Source: Toxorhynchites rutilus septentrionalis (taxonomy: Eukaryota; Arthropoda; Insecta; Diptera; Culicidae). From it: a DNA stretch of 64,000 nt. The translations under genes were made by a program, and so were the position numbers. The first letter of the stretch is position 1. Each line of letters starts with the position of its first letter. Positions 1-11,856 of this stretch are shown here, piece by piece. Location: positions 50,490,393 through 50,554,392 of the forward strand of contig NC_073746.1 in NCBI RefSeq assembly GCF_029784135.1. Direction: 5' to 3'. Below the pieces are notes generated by a model that saw only the letters and a program-made list of their open reading frames with translations, was not told the origin of the DNA and ran no database searches.

Positions 1-336
1 AACGTTATAGAAATCAAATGAAAGATAGTTGATAACGTTAATTGGATTTGCTATCTTTGAAAAAACAGAAAGAAATCGAATTCTCATTTCTTCCCGATAT
101 TTTTGTCCACTACATCTACGTACATCGAAATACAAATTTTTCTGTAAATTATTCCGTGTAAATCCATGTAAACTATGCTTTAAAGAGATTTATATCACAT
201 CTTCATGCGTTGATATTTCACAATTTTAAATAATTTTAAAAATCGCCTAAAATTTCGACTTCGCACTCTGTTCCTTAATTTTTTTTTTCGAGTGTAAAAA
301 AGTTCTATTTATATTTTCGATAAATTTATTAATTTC
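1..336. other. AT-rich spacer, nothing recognised
   Basis: AT-rich sequence with homopolymer runs. A 66-codon open frame at 29-229 has no recognisable motif and no splice context, so it is not treated as a gene. Confidence 0.5.
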
Positions 337-870
337 CCTACTACAACTTGTATACATTTTGGCCCATACCTTTTCTGAGACTCATTTCGGACCAACGAAA
401 ATTTGGCTGAAGATGGATAAAAGTATTCTCTATCTAATGAGTATTATCCCAAAAATGTGTTTTGGGTCCTTTCAAACAACTTTTTTAAATTAATTTATTT
501 CCCCTATACAAGTTGTATAGGTTTTGGACTATAACTTTTCTTAGATCCTTTTTCGACCAATGGAAGTTTTGCTGAAGATAGATAAAAATATTCTATATCG
601 AATAAGTACTATCTCGAGAATGTGTTTTGGGTCCTTTCAAATAACTTTTATCAATTTTCTTCAACATAATTAATTTAAAAAAAAATAACTTCGATAACTC
701 TATTTGAACAACTTTTTTTGATTTAAAAAATTCTGTAAATTATCTTATATTGACCCATGCTCACGTTTCAGTCTATAACTTTTCTCTGTCACGATCAAGA
801 AAAAAAGGAATTATATGGAAAGATGAATGATTCAATTCTCTATATAATGAGCATGATTTTGAAGGTTGTT
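337..870. repeat. Tandem repeat, unit about 165 bp
   Basis: Two clear head-to-tail units (about 337-490 and 495-655) share an opening like acaacttgtata, then ggctgaagat/tgctgaagat, then the block tgtgttttgggtcctttcaa. A third, degenerate unit (about 770-870) keeps only the middle part. It has no coding potential. It may be a fragment of a larger interspersed repeat. Confidence 0.7.
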
Positions 871-930
871 ACTTGATGAACAATCAATTTATTTCAATTG
901 AAATAATTTATTATTCATTGAATCCAGCAA

Positions 931-985
931 TTCATTCAGATCATTATTCAGATCATTCGATCTTATTCAGATCATTCGATCATAG
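931..985. repeat. Short tandem repeat around attcagatcattcgat
   Basis: Three adjoining, imperfect copies of a unit of about 20 bp containing cagatcatt. It is a simple local duplication with no other feature attached. Confidence 0.6.
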
Positions 986-1227
986 ACCATACCAAAGATT
1001 CATAGAAAAATTTCAATGGATTTAAGATGTTTGTTAATGCATTACATCATTTATGGAACGACTGCTCGAATTCCTTGTTATAAATATTGTATCGCCGAAA
1101 GTTTCAATAATTGTCTGTGTAGCATTTGTCCCGCATAACTATAAAAATCCAAACAGTACAGCATTCTTAGTGGCGAATAAATTCACATACGCATCACACC
1201 GAATCTCGTAGTACTTATGGTGATCAT

Positions 1228-1560
1228 ACACTGTTCGACCGAAGCCAAATATTTGACTCTTTTTGACAGATAAAATTTGATCAACGTGTACTGATCAAAT
1301 ATATTCGACACAAAACACGACGATCAAATATTCAATTATTGGATGCCTAGAATTATTATTTGGTGTGTTCTTCAAACCTGTCGGAACATGGTTAGGTTAC
1401 CTTTAATAGTTTAGTCTATTTTTTTCCATGTTCGATGTTTCACATTGTTTGCCATTGTTGGTAACTGAAAAGTGGCAAACAAAATAGGGTTTATACAAAT
1501 TTCAAACCAAATTTTATCTGTCAAATAGTGTCAAATATTTGATCTCCGGAAAAACAGTGT
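1228..1560. mobile_element. MITE-like element with about 55-bp inverted termini
   Basis: The left end (acactgttcgaccg, then aaatatttgac, then tgacagataaaatttg) recurs in reverse complement at the right end up to about 1560. The roughly 330-bp unit therefore has long terminal inverted repeats and no coding capacity, as expected for a non-autonomous DNA transposon. No convincing target-site duplication was found, so the superfamily is unassigned. Confidence 0.6.
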
Positions 1561-1564
1561 TCGG

Positions 1565-3119
1565 TCACCTTTATACTCGGCTGAGCAATAAAGCTGTGTT
1601 TTTCCGCAACGCTAATCTAGCGTAATTATTTCCATTTTCGCAAAACCCGACTGAATGCGGTTTCAATGTTCATTTCTCACATGAACTCGATTTGAGTATC
1701 ATTGTACAAAATGATAACACTCACGTACACTTCGTACTGATAACTGCAATAACTATATTAATTAGCCCGACTAAAAAATAGATAACCAAGGAGCAACATC
1801 GAATTTTTAGAGCGATTTTCGAAGGGCTGGAACTTCGATATAAGCTAACACCAGGAGATAACTTCCAAGCTACATGTTTCTAGTTTTAGAATATACTAGG
1901 ACACAATTGTACAAGTGAACCTGAAATGAACAAAATGAACAATGAACACCGGGGAAGAGAAAAAACGATTTTTCCTTCCCCGATATCAAATATCACTAAA
2001 AATCTTCAACGAAAATATTGAACGAGTAAGGTATAACTCTAGTTCAATGTTTTCGTCAAATGAAATTATCTATTGGTGTTTCTTCAAAATAGAAAATAAG
2101 CTGGGCCAACTATCAGTAAAAATGCATGGTTCAAAATTACGCTTACGCTCTATTCTTGAATGCTTTTTCAAAAATCTAATTTATAACGGTTGTTTGTACC
2201 ATTCCCATTCACAATTCCCGTAATTACCATCACGCCGAGCATAAAAGCCAGCCGCTTTTATTGTTATTTGCAATTCTCGTGCCGTTTATTGTTCTCAGCA
2301 CTTTTTAATGCTTCTCCGCCTCCCCCTCAACATAAAACCCATTAATTTTCGGGGCAAGCAATGCCCCGCTATCATCCACAAATCAAATTCCAAACTCAAT
2401 TCACTGCGCGCTCAACACAAGCCGGGATTAGTTGGCGAAGAGAGCACTTCTGCGTGTACAAATGTTTGTTTACACACTGGACTACAAATTCGGATCTAAA
2501 TGTAAATTGAATTGATTTTTTGCATTCAATAATTTCATACGCCACTTCCGGGCCAGTGTTGTTTGTCCAGGTCATAAATCAATAGCATCCGTGTTTTCGT
2601 ATTTTTTTTTCTCTCTCTAGCATCGGCATGCTAATTTCTGCTGCTCGGTGTGGGTTTGTTTTGAGTCAACTTTTTTCCACTATCTCGTGCTATCAGTTGT
2701 GCCCTTCGATCGTGGGAAAGTTGTGTAACATTGAATAATGTTATTAAAGCGTGTGCGTTGAATATTGATCAAAACGAGCGCCCTCTCCCTATTTTTTCGC
2801 GCTTTTTCATTCCCAAGCGAATGAATGAAATCCAGCCATGGTTGGAATGAAAAACAAATTTGCTTCGCTGGAATTCTTTTTTTTCTGCCCTGAAAGGTGG
2901 AAATAGTTTTAAATTAAAATTCTCTCGTATATTTTATGCAACCGGTCGCAATACGTACATTGCGCTCGACAGAGAAAAACAATTTCTGCGTACGACGGTG
3001 TGTATCGTATGATTAATTTTAGGATATCGCAAGGATGCAGATTTTATATGTTTTTTTATGTTTTGTGATTACTTTGTAAAAAATTGGTTTTTTGTGGTAC
3101 TTTTTCAGGAGTATCCATA
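1565..3119. other. Intergenic spacer, no gene recognised
   Basis: No protein motif, RNA gene or repeat pair was recognised. The segment 2220-2800 is less AT-rich than its surroundings and looks single-copy within the window. The open frames at 1942-2223 and 2308-2499 have random composition and no homology that I recognise. Confidence 0.4.
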
Positions 3120-4330
3120 CAAAAATATCATGTAAACTATAAACTATAATAGATAGATAGTTGATGCCTTTGACAAAAAGTCATATTTTAATAAGTTATA
3201 AAGCTTTGTCGAATACCAATGGAGCAGTAGGCTGTATTGGCAAGCAAAATATCGTGTCGTAATTATTTATATTCCACATGGAATGTGTATGGAAGAAACA
3301 AAACAATGTTCAAAATACCCACGGATGCATGATAATTTGAGCCAAAATTCTCATGAAATCATTCAACTGTTTTATTTTTTAACAGATAAAAAAATTATAT
3401 CGTGGCTTATTTCGATTATTGATGTGGTTAAAAGGTCCAGAGAGCAATCGTATTCTTAGTTCTTGAAATCAGTAACATTTTCGGTGAAATTTCGATTATT
3501 TAGCTATTGTTCTCTCACAACATACACATGAATAATAAAACTTCGCTTGTTTCTATGGGCGTGGGGAATGAAAAAGGCACATGGAAATATCACTTTTATC
3601 CATCAGATTTCACAAATATTCACTGCACACTATAACATTAGCCTCATATTCAACGGGAAATCTAAAAAAATGGACGTTTTTAATTGATAAATTACTTCCT
3701 GAAAATAGCTTTTTCACATGGATGCGGTGGGCAATCAAAGATAAATACAACGACTGACGTCATTATTTGAGAAATAGTTATGGCAGCGCATGCTATGTCA
3801 CTTGAAACTCTACCGTCTTCATTACCTTTTTTCCAGAACATTGGTCGAATACACGATATCACCATCTTGACTTTAAACAAAATTAGAATTAGTTGTAACG
3901 TTTTCAATGAAAACATGAAACATGTTTTGTTAGAAAAGCTTTTTTCTTGTCCTTTATCCTCATCTTCCAATGCATGGGTGAATTATTGAAAATTGTAAGG
4001 GCTACTCACATATAAAAAAATAAAAAAAAAGTTTTTCAGAAAAACGAATTCCAATTTTTAAATCAATTTTGTTTTCAGTTTAATTTTCAAATATATTAAA
4101 TATCAAATTTTTATGAAAATTTCATCCTTTGACTAGAATTTTGTAGATATTAAAGTTTTTGAGTTATAAATTTCTGTAAACAATAAAGAAACAATTTTTG
4201 GCTCTTTTCAAAAAATAGCAGTCTGATTTTTTTCGACGATTTCAAGTATGCAAAGTTGCCACAATGACCATTGTCTTTACACTCATAACATTTCACTGCT
4301 ATTTGAGATGATGTTGCCTACTTCTAAGAC
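3120..4330. repeat. Palindromic interspersed repeat, copy I
   Basis: The left piece (about 3160-3216) carries ttgatgcctttgacaaaaag and tttaataagtt. The right piece (3853-4330) carries atcttgactttaaac, agggctact and, near its end, caagtatgcaaagttgc and tttcactgctatttgaga. Both match the repeat at 48.75-50.65 kb and at 56.1-63.9 kb. A 627-bp insertion splits this copy at 3217. It is non-coding and AT-rich. The family is not one I can name. Confidence 0.65.
3217..3843. mobile_element. 627-bp insertion with a 9-bp target-site duplication
   Basis: The 9-mer gtcgaatac stands immediately before 3217 (3208-3216) and immediately after 3843 (3844-3852). The surrounding palindromic repeat reads continuously once the insert is removed. 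The insert begins caatg and ends cattg, a 5-bp inverted terminus. A 9-bp duplication is typical of Mutator-like elements, but the termini are too short to assign a superfamily. It has no coding capacity. Confidence 0.65.
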
Positions 4331-4355
4331 GAATTGAAATGGAATCCGTCATATA

Positions 4356-5451
4356 CACTGCATTTCATAACTATAGAATCACTCCATTTTTTTTGAGTGT
4401 CCAGTGATATGTAAGAAGTTGGTTGAATTGAAGTATGTAGTGTAGTATTCTATAACTATAACTATAACTTCATTTATAAGACAGGCCATTTGAACTTTAT
4501 TGTTGTGTTCAGGCGTGAAACATTCAAAAAACTAAAATTCCTGTGTTTCATAACTATAGAACCAGATAGAGAAACTCTCACTCTTTTACAAATTTAACTT
4601 AAATTTCACATGAATTACAAAAACTTTTTAATTCGTAAGTTATTTTTGGTTATCAATCAGTTCAAATAACCCCTTCCAAACCATTCGGGGTGGTTTCGAC
4701 CAAGCTGCGCCATGTTATAGTGTGCATCTTGTTCTACGAAGAGGATACTGCACGCTTAAGCTCTTCAAATGACTCATACTGCTTGTAAGCTGCATCTACT
4801 ATTCGTACAACCACTTCTCATAAGTTCTTGACAGGGTTTTGATTTGGTGAACGAGCTGACCAGTCCAGAATCTGACGCCCCTATTTGTTAAACCATGTCA
4901 TGACCTTCCGGATTTTATGAATTGATGCCAAATTACCCAATTATTACATTGTTTTTGATGCATAAACAGCAGAAAATGATTCTGAAGTACTTCGTTGCAC
5001 TTCTGACTGTACATTCGTGTTGAGGGTAAGCTATCTAAACCATGCCTGTTTGAGAAAAAGCTCCCCAAACCATAAAAATCCCAATCTGCGGGTCCAAAAA
5101 CTAATGTGGAAGCTAATCCCAAGGGTTTCACTATTTCAGGAGAACTTCTCTGATGGAAAGAAATGCAACTTGAATAAAATTTCTTCGAAGCTTGGTCGAA
5201 ACCAACCCGAATGGGATATTTTAACTGCGAAATAGTTTTTTTTTTTTAGAGTTTCTATACTTATTGAACACTGGAATTTTAGTTTTTTGAATGTTTCGCG
5301 CCTGAACACAACAATAAATTTGAAATGATCCGTCTTACATTTGAAGATAGTTATTGTATACACTTCACTATGTACTTCACTTCAACCTACTTCTTACATA
5401 TTTCTGAGAACTCAGAAAAATTGAATGGTTCTATAGTTGTGAAACGCAGTG
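4356..5451 (-). mobile_element. Tc1-like transposon, decayed
   Basis: The element is bounded by inverted ends (cactgcatttcataactat at the left; the same in reverse complement at the right, 5429-5451) and by TA dinucleotides at 4354-4355 and 5452-5453. The interior encodes, on the minus strand, recognisable but broken Tc1 transposase. A second copy of the terminal motif lies inside the left half near 4540-4565, showing rearrangement. Net length is about 1.1 kb, shorter than a typical full Tc1 element. Confidence 0.75.
4690..5240 (-). pseudogene. Tc1-family transposase remnant
   Basis: Minus-strand translation, in pieces across frames, gives motifs of the C-terminal half of a Tc1 DDE transposase. 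They include a GLGSFFS-like block, YSQKCNEVLQNHFL (compare the KYxxxLxxxLLPF region of Tc1 transposases), DWSARSPNQNPVKNL (the segment carrying the third catalytic position, normally followed by W) and YESFEELKRAV. Stops and frameshifts separate the pieces and the N-terminal DNA-binding half is missing. The protein cannot be made. Tc1 membership is inferred from motif order. Confidence 0.7.
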
Positions 5452-5453
5452 TA

Positions 5454-6195
5454 TGAAAAAAAAAATCAAAAACATATTTTTTCAGAAAATTGAGTTTTTA
5501 GTCCTGTTTTCGTAAATTCTCCATACAGTTCCAATTAAAATCTAAAATCTGAGTTTTTTTTTTGAAAATTTTCAAGCATTTTTTGTTTGGCCCTTCTCAA
5601 AAGTAAGACTATCAAAACCAATGGAAAATCAACGATGCGAATTGTCCTTTTTGGTTACAAAGAAAGGGTCTGCAAAATTTCAACCTTCGAATTCAGATGG
5701 GATCGCTCATGGGCAAAAACCGACAAAAGTGTCCTAAGAAGTCTTGACTTCAATGCAAAATCGTTCGATTGACGTCTTGGAAAAAAAGTCGAGGCAATAC
5801 AAAATATTACCCTATGAGGTATGTATGGTACGCATGTATTACAAAAAAGTTCCTTTAATATTTTTTCTTCATGTTTTCCCATTATATTTCGTTATTCTGA
5901 AACTATCATCGATTTATGAATAAAACGTAGTGTGATTATTTTCGCTATCTCAGGCAAATAGTAACATTTTGAGTTCGAAAACGTTGAATTAACTAATCAA
6001 ATATTGAAAAAACCGATGTCTCAATATATTCTTCTATCACTGTAGCAGCGTCAGTCAATTCTCCCGAATTGACGCTGACGGGTTTTAATACACTGTTTGA
6101 ATCTTTAAATGGAAAAGCTTCTCATAAAAGTATTTAATAATTATTTATTTTATATTTCATATCAATTTGTTTTGTCATTTTTTTTTTCTAATTTC
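5454..6195. other. Spacer with a short palindrome
   Basis: No gene was recognised. A stem at 6045-6080 pairs cagcgtca...caattc with gaattgacgctg around a tccc loop; the left arm carries a 4-bp duplication. Two overlapping open frames at 5587-5882 have no recognisable motif. Confidence 0.4.
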
Positions 6196-6206
6196 ATACC
6201 TCATCT

Positions 6207-6354
6207 TGTGGAGGCGATCTGGCGTAGTGGTAACATCCTAGCCTCTCACGCTAAAGGTCACGAGTTCAATTCTCACTCCCGACATTCTTCCAAAAATGGA
6301 AATAAAAGTGACGAACCAGCCAAATGAGTTGAAAATCACTATAATACAGATAAT
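6207..6354 (+). mobile_element. tRNA-derived SINE, 148 bp
   Basis: An internal RNA polymerase III promoter is visible: an A-box-like tggcgtagtggtaa near 6221 and a B-box-like gagttcaattctc near 6263. The copy is flanked by an 11-bp duplication, atacctcatct, at 6196-6206 and 6355-6365, so the boundaries are exact. It ends in an AT-rich tail. It resembles the tRNA-like head of Feilai-type mosquito SINEs but is shorter. Its perfect duplication suggests a fairly recent insertion, about 0.6 kb upstream of the protease gene. Confidence 0.8.
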
Positions 6355-6365
6355 ATACCTCATCT

Positions 6366-6916
6366 ACATGTAGCAAATGAGGCATTTCGCGTAATTTTAT
6401 CAGTATCTCATGCATTACATTTTTATCCAAACCTATTGAAACAGCGGTGAGAATAACTGATCAAAAACATTACATAGATTCTAACAATCTTACATTTTAT
6501 TGTTAAATACTTTTGATGTACGCAAACCAAATGCAAATTTCTAAACGATTGTATCAGTAACGGTTGTTTGTTCGCATGAATACATACATTTATGCCAATA
6601 TCTACACACTTTAATCACCGCGGTGGATTCGTTTCTAATGCATGTTAAATTCCGGCACTGTGAGAAACTCGCGTAACAAAATTATCAGCGTTAGAAGTCG
6701 CATATTATGTGCCGATGATACACATGCATCGTATGAGTAATTGTTAGATGTTATATGATTGAATAATAAATTTAAGGAATGACGCTTCCCTCCGTGTACA
6801 GCGGTTTGATTGTAAGCCGGGATTTAATTTTAAATTCGTCTCAACAAAATCAGTTTCACATTGTCTGCGCCCAGAATATCGTCTTCTGCAGCGTCAGTGT
6901 TCCTCAGTTTTGGACA
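6366..6916. promoter_or_regulatory. Upstream region of the serine protease gene
   Basis: This interval must hold the protease promoter and 5' UTR if the gene starts at 6917. I see no canonical TATA-plus-initiator pair that I would commit to. The 76-codon frame at 6779-7009 reads through the true start codon in another frame and is a shadow. Confidence 0.35.
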
Positions 6917-8063
6917 ATGTTGAGAATAATCTGCACTGTATTACTACTGTTGACCGGTCACCTGGTAGTTCAAGGTAACTATTTCATATACAATACTAGT
7001 AGACCTTAGCTTCAACTCGTTCTTCCTTGTTCCGCTCGTCTCCACCCAGGTTTGCGTCTCGCCGAAATCAGTAAGTAAACCGCACAACACACAGACACAT
7101 GAGCACGGAGATAAACCAATTCGCATCTTTTATTTTGAAACCAGAATGTTCGGAATATCGCGACAAAACAACGATGGCATTTTCATCAGCCATTCCACTA
7201 ACTCTCGATCCGGAACCGATTCATTTTAATGCGTCCAAGTGCGATAAATCGGTCCAATTGATAGTTGGAGGGGAAGACGCTAAACCAGGCGAATTCCCAC
7301 ATCAAGCGCTGCTAGGGTACGAAAATCCCGAGACAAAAAAGATCGATTTCAAATGTGGCGGAACGCTCATAAGCGAACGGTACGTGTTAACAGCTGCCCA
7401 CTGTTCGAAGTATGGCAAACCGGTTCTGGTGCGGCTGGGTGAACTGGACCTAACAGATGACGTGGATGATCAGGTTGATATTGAAGTTGAGTCTTTCGTT
7501 AGGCATCGGAATTATACTATCAAGGCATCGTATAATGACATAGCACTGATAAGATTGAAGGAGGATGTTATATTTTCGAACCTTATTCGGCCAGCGTGTC
7601 TATGGACAGGATTTGATGTGAATGTTACGAAGGTTATCGCAACAGGATTTGGACATCTTGAGACACACGGTAAGAGCTCTATAATGTATTTTTACAAATA
7701 CATTGATTCATGTCCATAATCTTTTTAGATGATAAAATTTCCGACACTCTCCGCAAGGTTCAGCTTGATATTCTCGATACCGACGAGTGCAATCAACAGT
7801 TTGTCGGAACGCGTTATTTCAAGGAAGGGGTTTTAGAGCACCAGCTGTGCATTGGCAGTATACGAGGGGGGAAGGACACATGTCAGGGTGATTCTGGAGG
7901 ACCAATTCAGCTGATTACAGGTTCCAATGAATGCATTTATCACGTGATCGGTGTCACATCGCTAGGATCGGGAGCCTGTGGAATTGGACGATCAGCGGCG
8001 GTATACACACGAGTGGCTAGTTATGTCGATTGGATCGAGGAACGGGTGTGGGGCGATCAGTAA
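6917..8063 (+). CDS. Snake-like secreted trypsin-family serine protease
   Basis: Four exons fit consensus splice sites and one open frame of 312 codons: 6917-6974, 7050-7070 (a 21-nt microexon), 7145-7669 and 7729-8063. Residues 1-19 are a signal peptide (MLRIICTVLLLLTGHLVV region). A short pro-region with C28 and a Cys before the cleavage site leads to SVQL|IVGG at residue 65/66. The catalytic triad is H112 (TAAHC), D158 (NDIAL) and S257 (GDSGGP). D251, six residues before the serine, predicts trypsin-like cleavage after Lys or Arg. Drosophila Snake is also activated after Leu in a similar SVPL-IVGG context, and the C-terminal half (GGKDTCQGDSGGP, YTRVASYVDWIE) fits that group. The pro-region lacks the six-cysteine clip domain of Snake. 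The likely role is an extracellular protease-cascade enzyme in haemolymph or cuticle; this is inferred from family. The gene is intact. Splice junctions are predicted, not proven. Confidence 0.88.
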
Positions 8064-9215
8064 TTACTGCGTCAATATAGGAACGTATTCGGTGTTAGTG
8101 AATTCGTTTGGTGATAACATTAAACAACTTTGCTTAAAATTTCGAGTTTATTGAATTTCTGCTTTTTCATTCTTTTTTTTTCCAATCACGCTACATACAA
8201 CCACGAGCGACACAATGGTTGTTTGAGATTCGAGACTAGAGCATTGAAATTTCCCAAAATTCTTCTCGTTTAAATATTCTGAAATTAATATGGTGAATGC
8301 GGTAACGTTTCTTGATCATCTTGATCATCGAAGTCTGACAGATGTTCATTGGCTTGGTAGACGAATTGTTTTCTTGTTTAAATTCGAGAATTCGAGAATA
8401 GAAAAGTGGTGATGGTGAATGCGGTAATTATTCGAATCATCTTAACACGTTGAGCCTCTAGTGACTGACGTTGAACTTTTCTTTAGAAAAATGTTGATCA
8501 CCGGGGCTGACAGTTACAAAATACGGAAATAAAAAAGACCATGGCAATTAGACAAATAGAAAGTTTGTGTTTTAGATGGTTAATGGTGAGAAACAAACAT
8601 ATTGTAGAATCAAACTCTCAATCTTTTGGTAGCACTAACAAGGGCCGATGAATGAATGATTTCATTGAGTGAGAGACGTGAGCGTTTCTCTAAGCAATAA
8701 AACGCCAGCAAAACAAATATAAAAATGAATTCTTTTTTGATTGTTTTGTCGTTTTTGAAATTGGTTCAGAGGGAGCATTAGAGCTTTAAAATTTCATAGA
8801 TTATTCGCCTCTAGCCTTGGAAAAATCCAATAAAGGAAACTGAATTAAACTCTCGGTCATGAGTAAGATCTTTTGGAAAGCCTCGCTGCAGTTTAGTCGC
8901 GAGTTGGGTGACTGATGAATGGTGAATGCTGTGATATCGAGAATTTTTACTCAACAAATTGAAAACGGGTAGAGCTTGAATTGCAATATTTTTATATCCT
9001 GCATTTGCTAGTTCAATTTCATAAAAAGTGCCCTGTTGATTTTGACTGCTGCGGATGGATACCTTTCGAATTAATGATCGAATTACCGAATTATGAATTA
9101 TGAGATACGTTGTCAGATGATCAAATTGGAATCTTTGTCGGTCCATAAAGATACAGCCTTTGCAAGGATGCATCGATTGTCCCATTCCCTTAGAACAGTG
9201 TGCAATGGTCCAAGG
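8064..9215. other. 3' flank of the protease gene and spacer
   Basis: An attaaa at about 8119 could serve as poly(A) signal for the protease. Near 8443 the string taacacgttgagcc resembles one end of the TTAA-flanked MITE at 35.4 kb, but no partner end is seen. The 124-codon minus-strand frame at 8811-9185 has no recognisable domain and is not called. Confidence 0.4.
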
Positions 9216-9218
9216 AGC

Positions 9219-10885
9219 TCCACAGTTATTCTCTAGGCAAAAACTGTCTTCGACAAAGTTGTTGCATATGATAGAGCGCTTATTTTGATGTTGCCAAAAA
9301 TAGGGTGACCAATATTTACGATGAAATAAAAATTATAATTTTCTTATCTTTATAGTTTATAGTTCGACAATGTTGTAGCCCCAGTTGTTTGAGAAAACTT
9401 TTAAGAGCATAGTTTTTTCTATCTCTTGAAATAACCGATATAGCGCTTTTTTCTAAATTGTGTTAGGGTCACCATAAAAAAAGTTTTTTTGCTCTAGCTT
9501 TTGTATTGCAAATTTTAAATGAAAACTGTCTTTAGAAGACTTTTAGAGCTCAATATCGCAACTCTACTCAAAGTTATTGACATTTCTTCCCAACAAATAC
9601 GCTCTCTTCATTCGCTTGTCATTAATTTTGGGGAGAACATAAAAAATGCTCGTTGACGGTATTTGAAAGAGCATACTTGACTCTACATAACGTGCGATTT
9701 CCAAAACTATGTAATTTTTTGTATTTGAATAAACTGAAATTGAAATCATGATTTTTTGGATGAAAAAGCATCAATAACTTTGAGTAGTATTATGATATTG
9801 ACAAGTTCTGCATCGCAAAATGTTGGTCATGATAAGCTCTAAAAGTCGTCTCAAGACAATTTTGATGTAGAGTTTGAAATATGAAAGTTAGAGCGAAAAA
9901 CCTGTTTATTCATGGTTACCCTAATGCAGAAAGCGCTATAAACAACTTTATGGAAGATCTTTATTCTCTAAACAAAATCTGTCTTTGACAAAGTTGTTAC
10001 ACATGATAGGTCGCTAATTGTCATGTTATCAAGAATAGGGTGACCAAAATTTTTGATGAAATGAAAAATCTAACTTTCTTATCCTTATAGATAGAGGCAA
10101 ATATATTTCGACAATATTGCAGCCTCAATTATTTTAAGCAGCTTTGTAGTTTATTCTATCTCTTCAAATATCCGATATAGCGCTTTTTATTCTAAGTTTA
10201 ATTACGGTGACCATGAAAGAACGGGGTTTTTTACTCTAACTTTTATATTTCAAACCCTACACCAAAAGTTATCTTGACTTGACGACTTTTAGATCACATC
10301 AAAACAAATATTTTGCGATGCAGAACTTGTCAATATCTTAATCCTACTTGAAGTTATTGATGCTTTTTCACCTAAAAACTCATGATTATAATTTTAGTTT
10401 ACTCAAATACAAAAAATGACTTGTTTTTGGAAATCCCACATTATATAGAGTGAAGTATGTTTTTTTCAAATTCCGTCAACAATTTTTTTTATGTTTGCCC
10501 CAAAAAGAATGACAAGCGAATGAAGAGAGCTTGGTTTTTGGAAAGAATATCTATAAATTTGAGTAGAGTTGCGATATTGACAAGTTCCGTCAATATCACA
10601 ACTCTACTACGTATTTTTGATGGTGACCCTAACGCAGTTTAGAAAAAAAGCGCTATATCAGTTATTTCAAGAGATAGAAAAAAAACTTTTTTCTACAAAT
10701 TTGATTAAAATAACTGGCTCATTGTCGAACCATATCTACCTCAAGATATGGTTCACAAGAAAGTTAGATTTTTATTTCATCCAAAATTTTGGCTACCCTA
10801 TTTTTGACAACATCAAAATGAGCGCTTTATCATATGTAACAACTTTGTCGAAGGCAGTTTTTGTCTAGAGAATAACTGTCAAGCT
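9219..10885. repeat. Foldback repeat in two tandem units
   Basis: The left end (acagttattctctag at 9224, followed by gacaaagttgttgcatatgat) recurs in reverse complement at the right end (10840-10883). A third copy of the same motif, in left-end orientation, opens a second unit near 9963. Internal landmarks such as ccgatatagcgctttt and gcaactctact appear several times in both orientations. The array is therefore two related palindromic units of about 0.75 and 0.9 kb. It has no coding capacity and no clear target duplication. Confidence 0.75.
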
Positions 10886-11274
10886 CTAGATGCTAATTTA
10901 CACTTAAATGCACCTCCTGAACCATTGTGCAGTGGTACTCGACCATTGCAGAGGGGCCACAAATAGGTGTTAGTCATGGTATCGCGGGCCGCACAAAAAA
11001 TAATAAAGAAGGGTGGTGTCCAAGATACGACCGCATTATTAACGTAGGACTTGGAAATTCGAACCAAACCGAATATATGGCAGGGTGGCGTTTCCAAAAT
11101 AATAGTTGTTTTACTATACTATGCATCGTGACCTGACTTTTAATACAAATGGGTTATTGATTTATGGTTTTCTGTGAATGAATATAGTAGATCCATTTCG
11201 TAAGTTGGCTTTCAAATGTTCCCGTGAACCGCTATCTCGATTCAGTAGCTAATTTTGACTGATAAGAGTAAATG

Positions 11275-11322
11275 ATGTGAAGTGAAGTGAAAGTACGTGA
11301 AAGTAAGTGAAGAGTGATGATG
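11275..11322. repeat. Short (gtgaa)n-like microsatellite
   Basis: Imperfect repeats of gtgaa/gtaagtgaa over about 45 bp. No attached feature was seen. Confidence 0.6.
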
Positions 11323-11856
11323 TTCCAGACATTCAACGAAATGTGACGCATATTATAAACTCCATACCGGCTAAGCAGTTCAAACGCGTATTCTGACATC
11401 TATACGAACATTCAAAAATGTGTGTGGAAAGAGAAGGCCTGTATGTAGAACACTAATACCTAATCTTTTGAGTAACTCGTTTTCTTTTGTTTTAAAAAAT
11501 AGTCCCGGAACTTTTTGAATGCACTGTGTATAGCATTACATCCTAGGACTAATCGTTATCGAGTTTTCTGATAAAAATATGTTTGAAGATATCGAAGAGG
11601 AGGTCTTTTAAGTTTAAAGTTTTCAACATTTAATTCAATTTTTGAGTTATTTTTTAACAGTGTGTTTAGAATTTTGTCCCTAAATAGTTTTTTTTCCAAC
11701 AATTTGAAAATATTCACCAGAAATTGTTCAAAATGATATTGCAGCGACACTAAACAGGATAGAAGTTGGGTGTCAAAGAACGAGTTGTAGAGCGGTAGAG
11801 AGCTTTAATTTGGTTGATAGAAACATTCAAGTTTCTTATATATTTTTTTGATAAAA

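Noticed and set aside
7099..7719. Protease as two single-exon genes at 7099-7719 and 7710-8063
   Set aside because: His and Asp of the triad are in the first and Ser in the second; a consensus 59-bp intron (7670-7728) joins them in frame.
8811..9185. 124-codon minus-strand open frame as a gene
   Set aside because: No signal peptide, domain, splice logic or codon bias that I can see; it is compatible with chance in this sequence.
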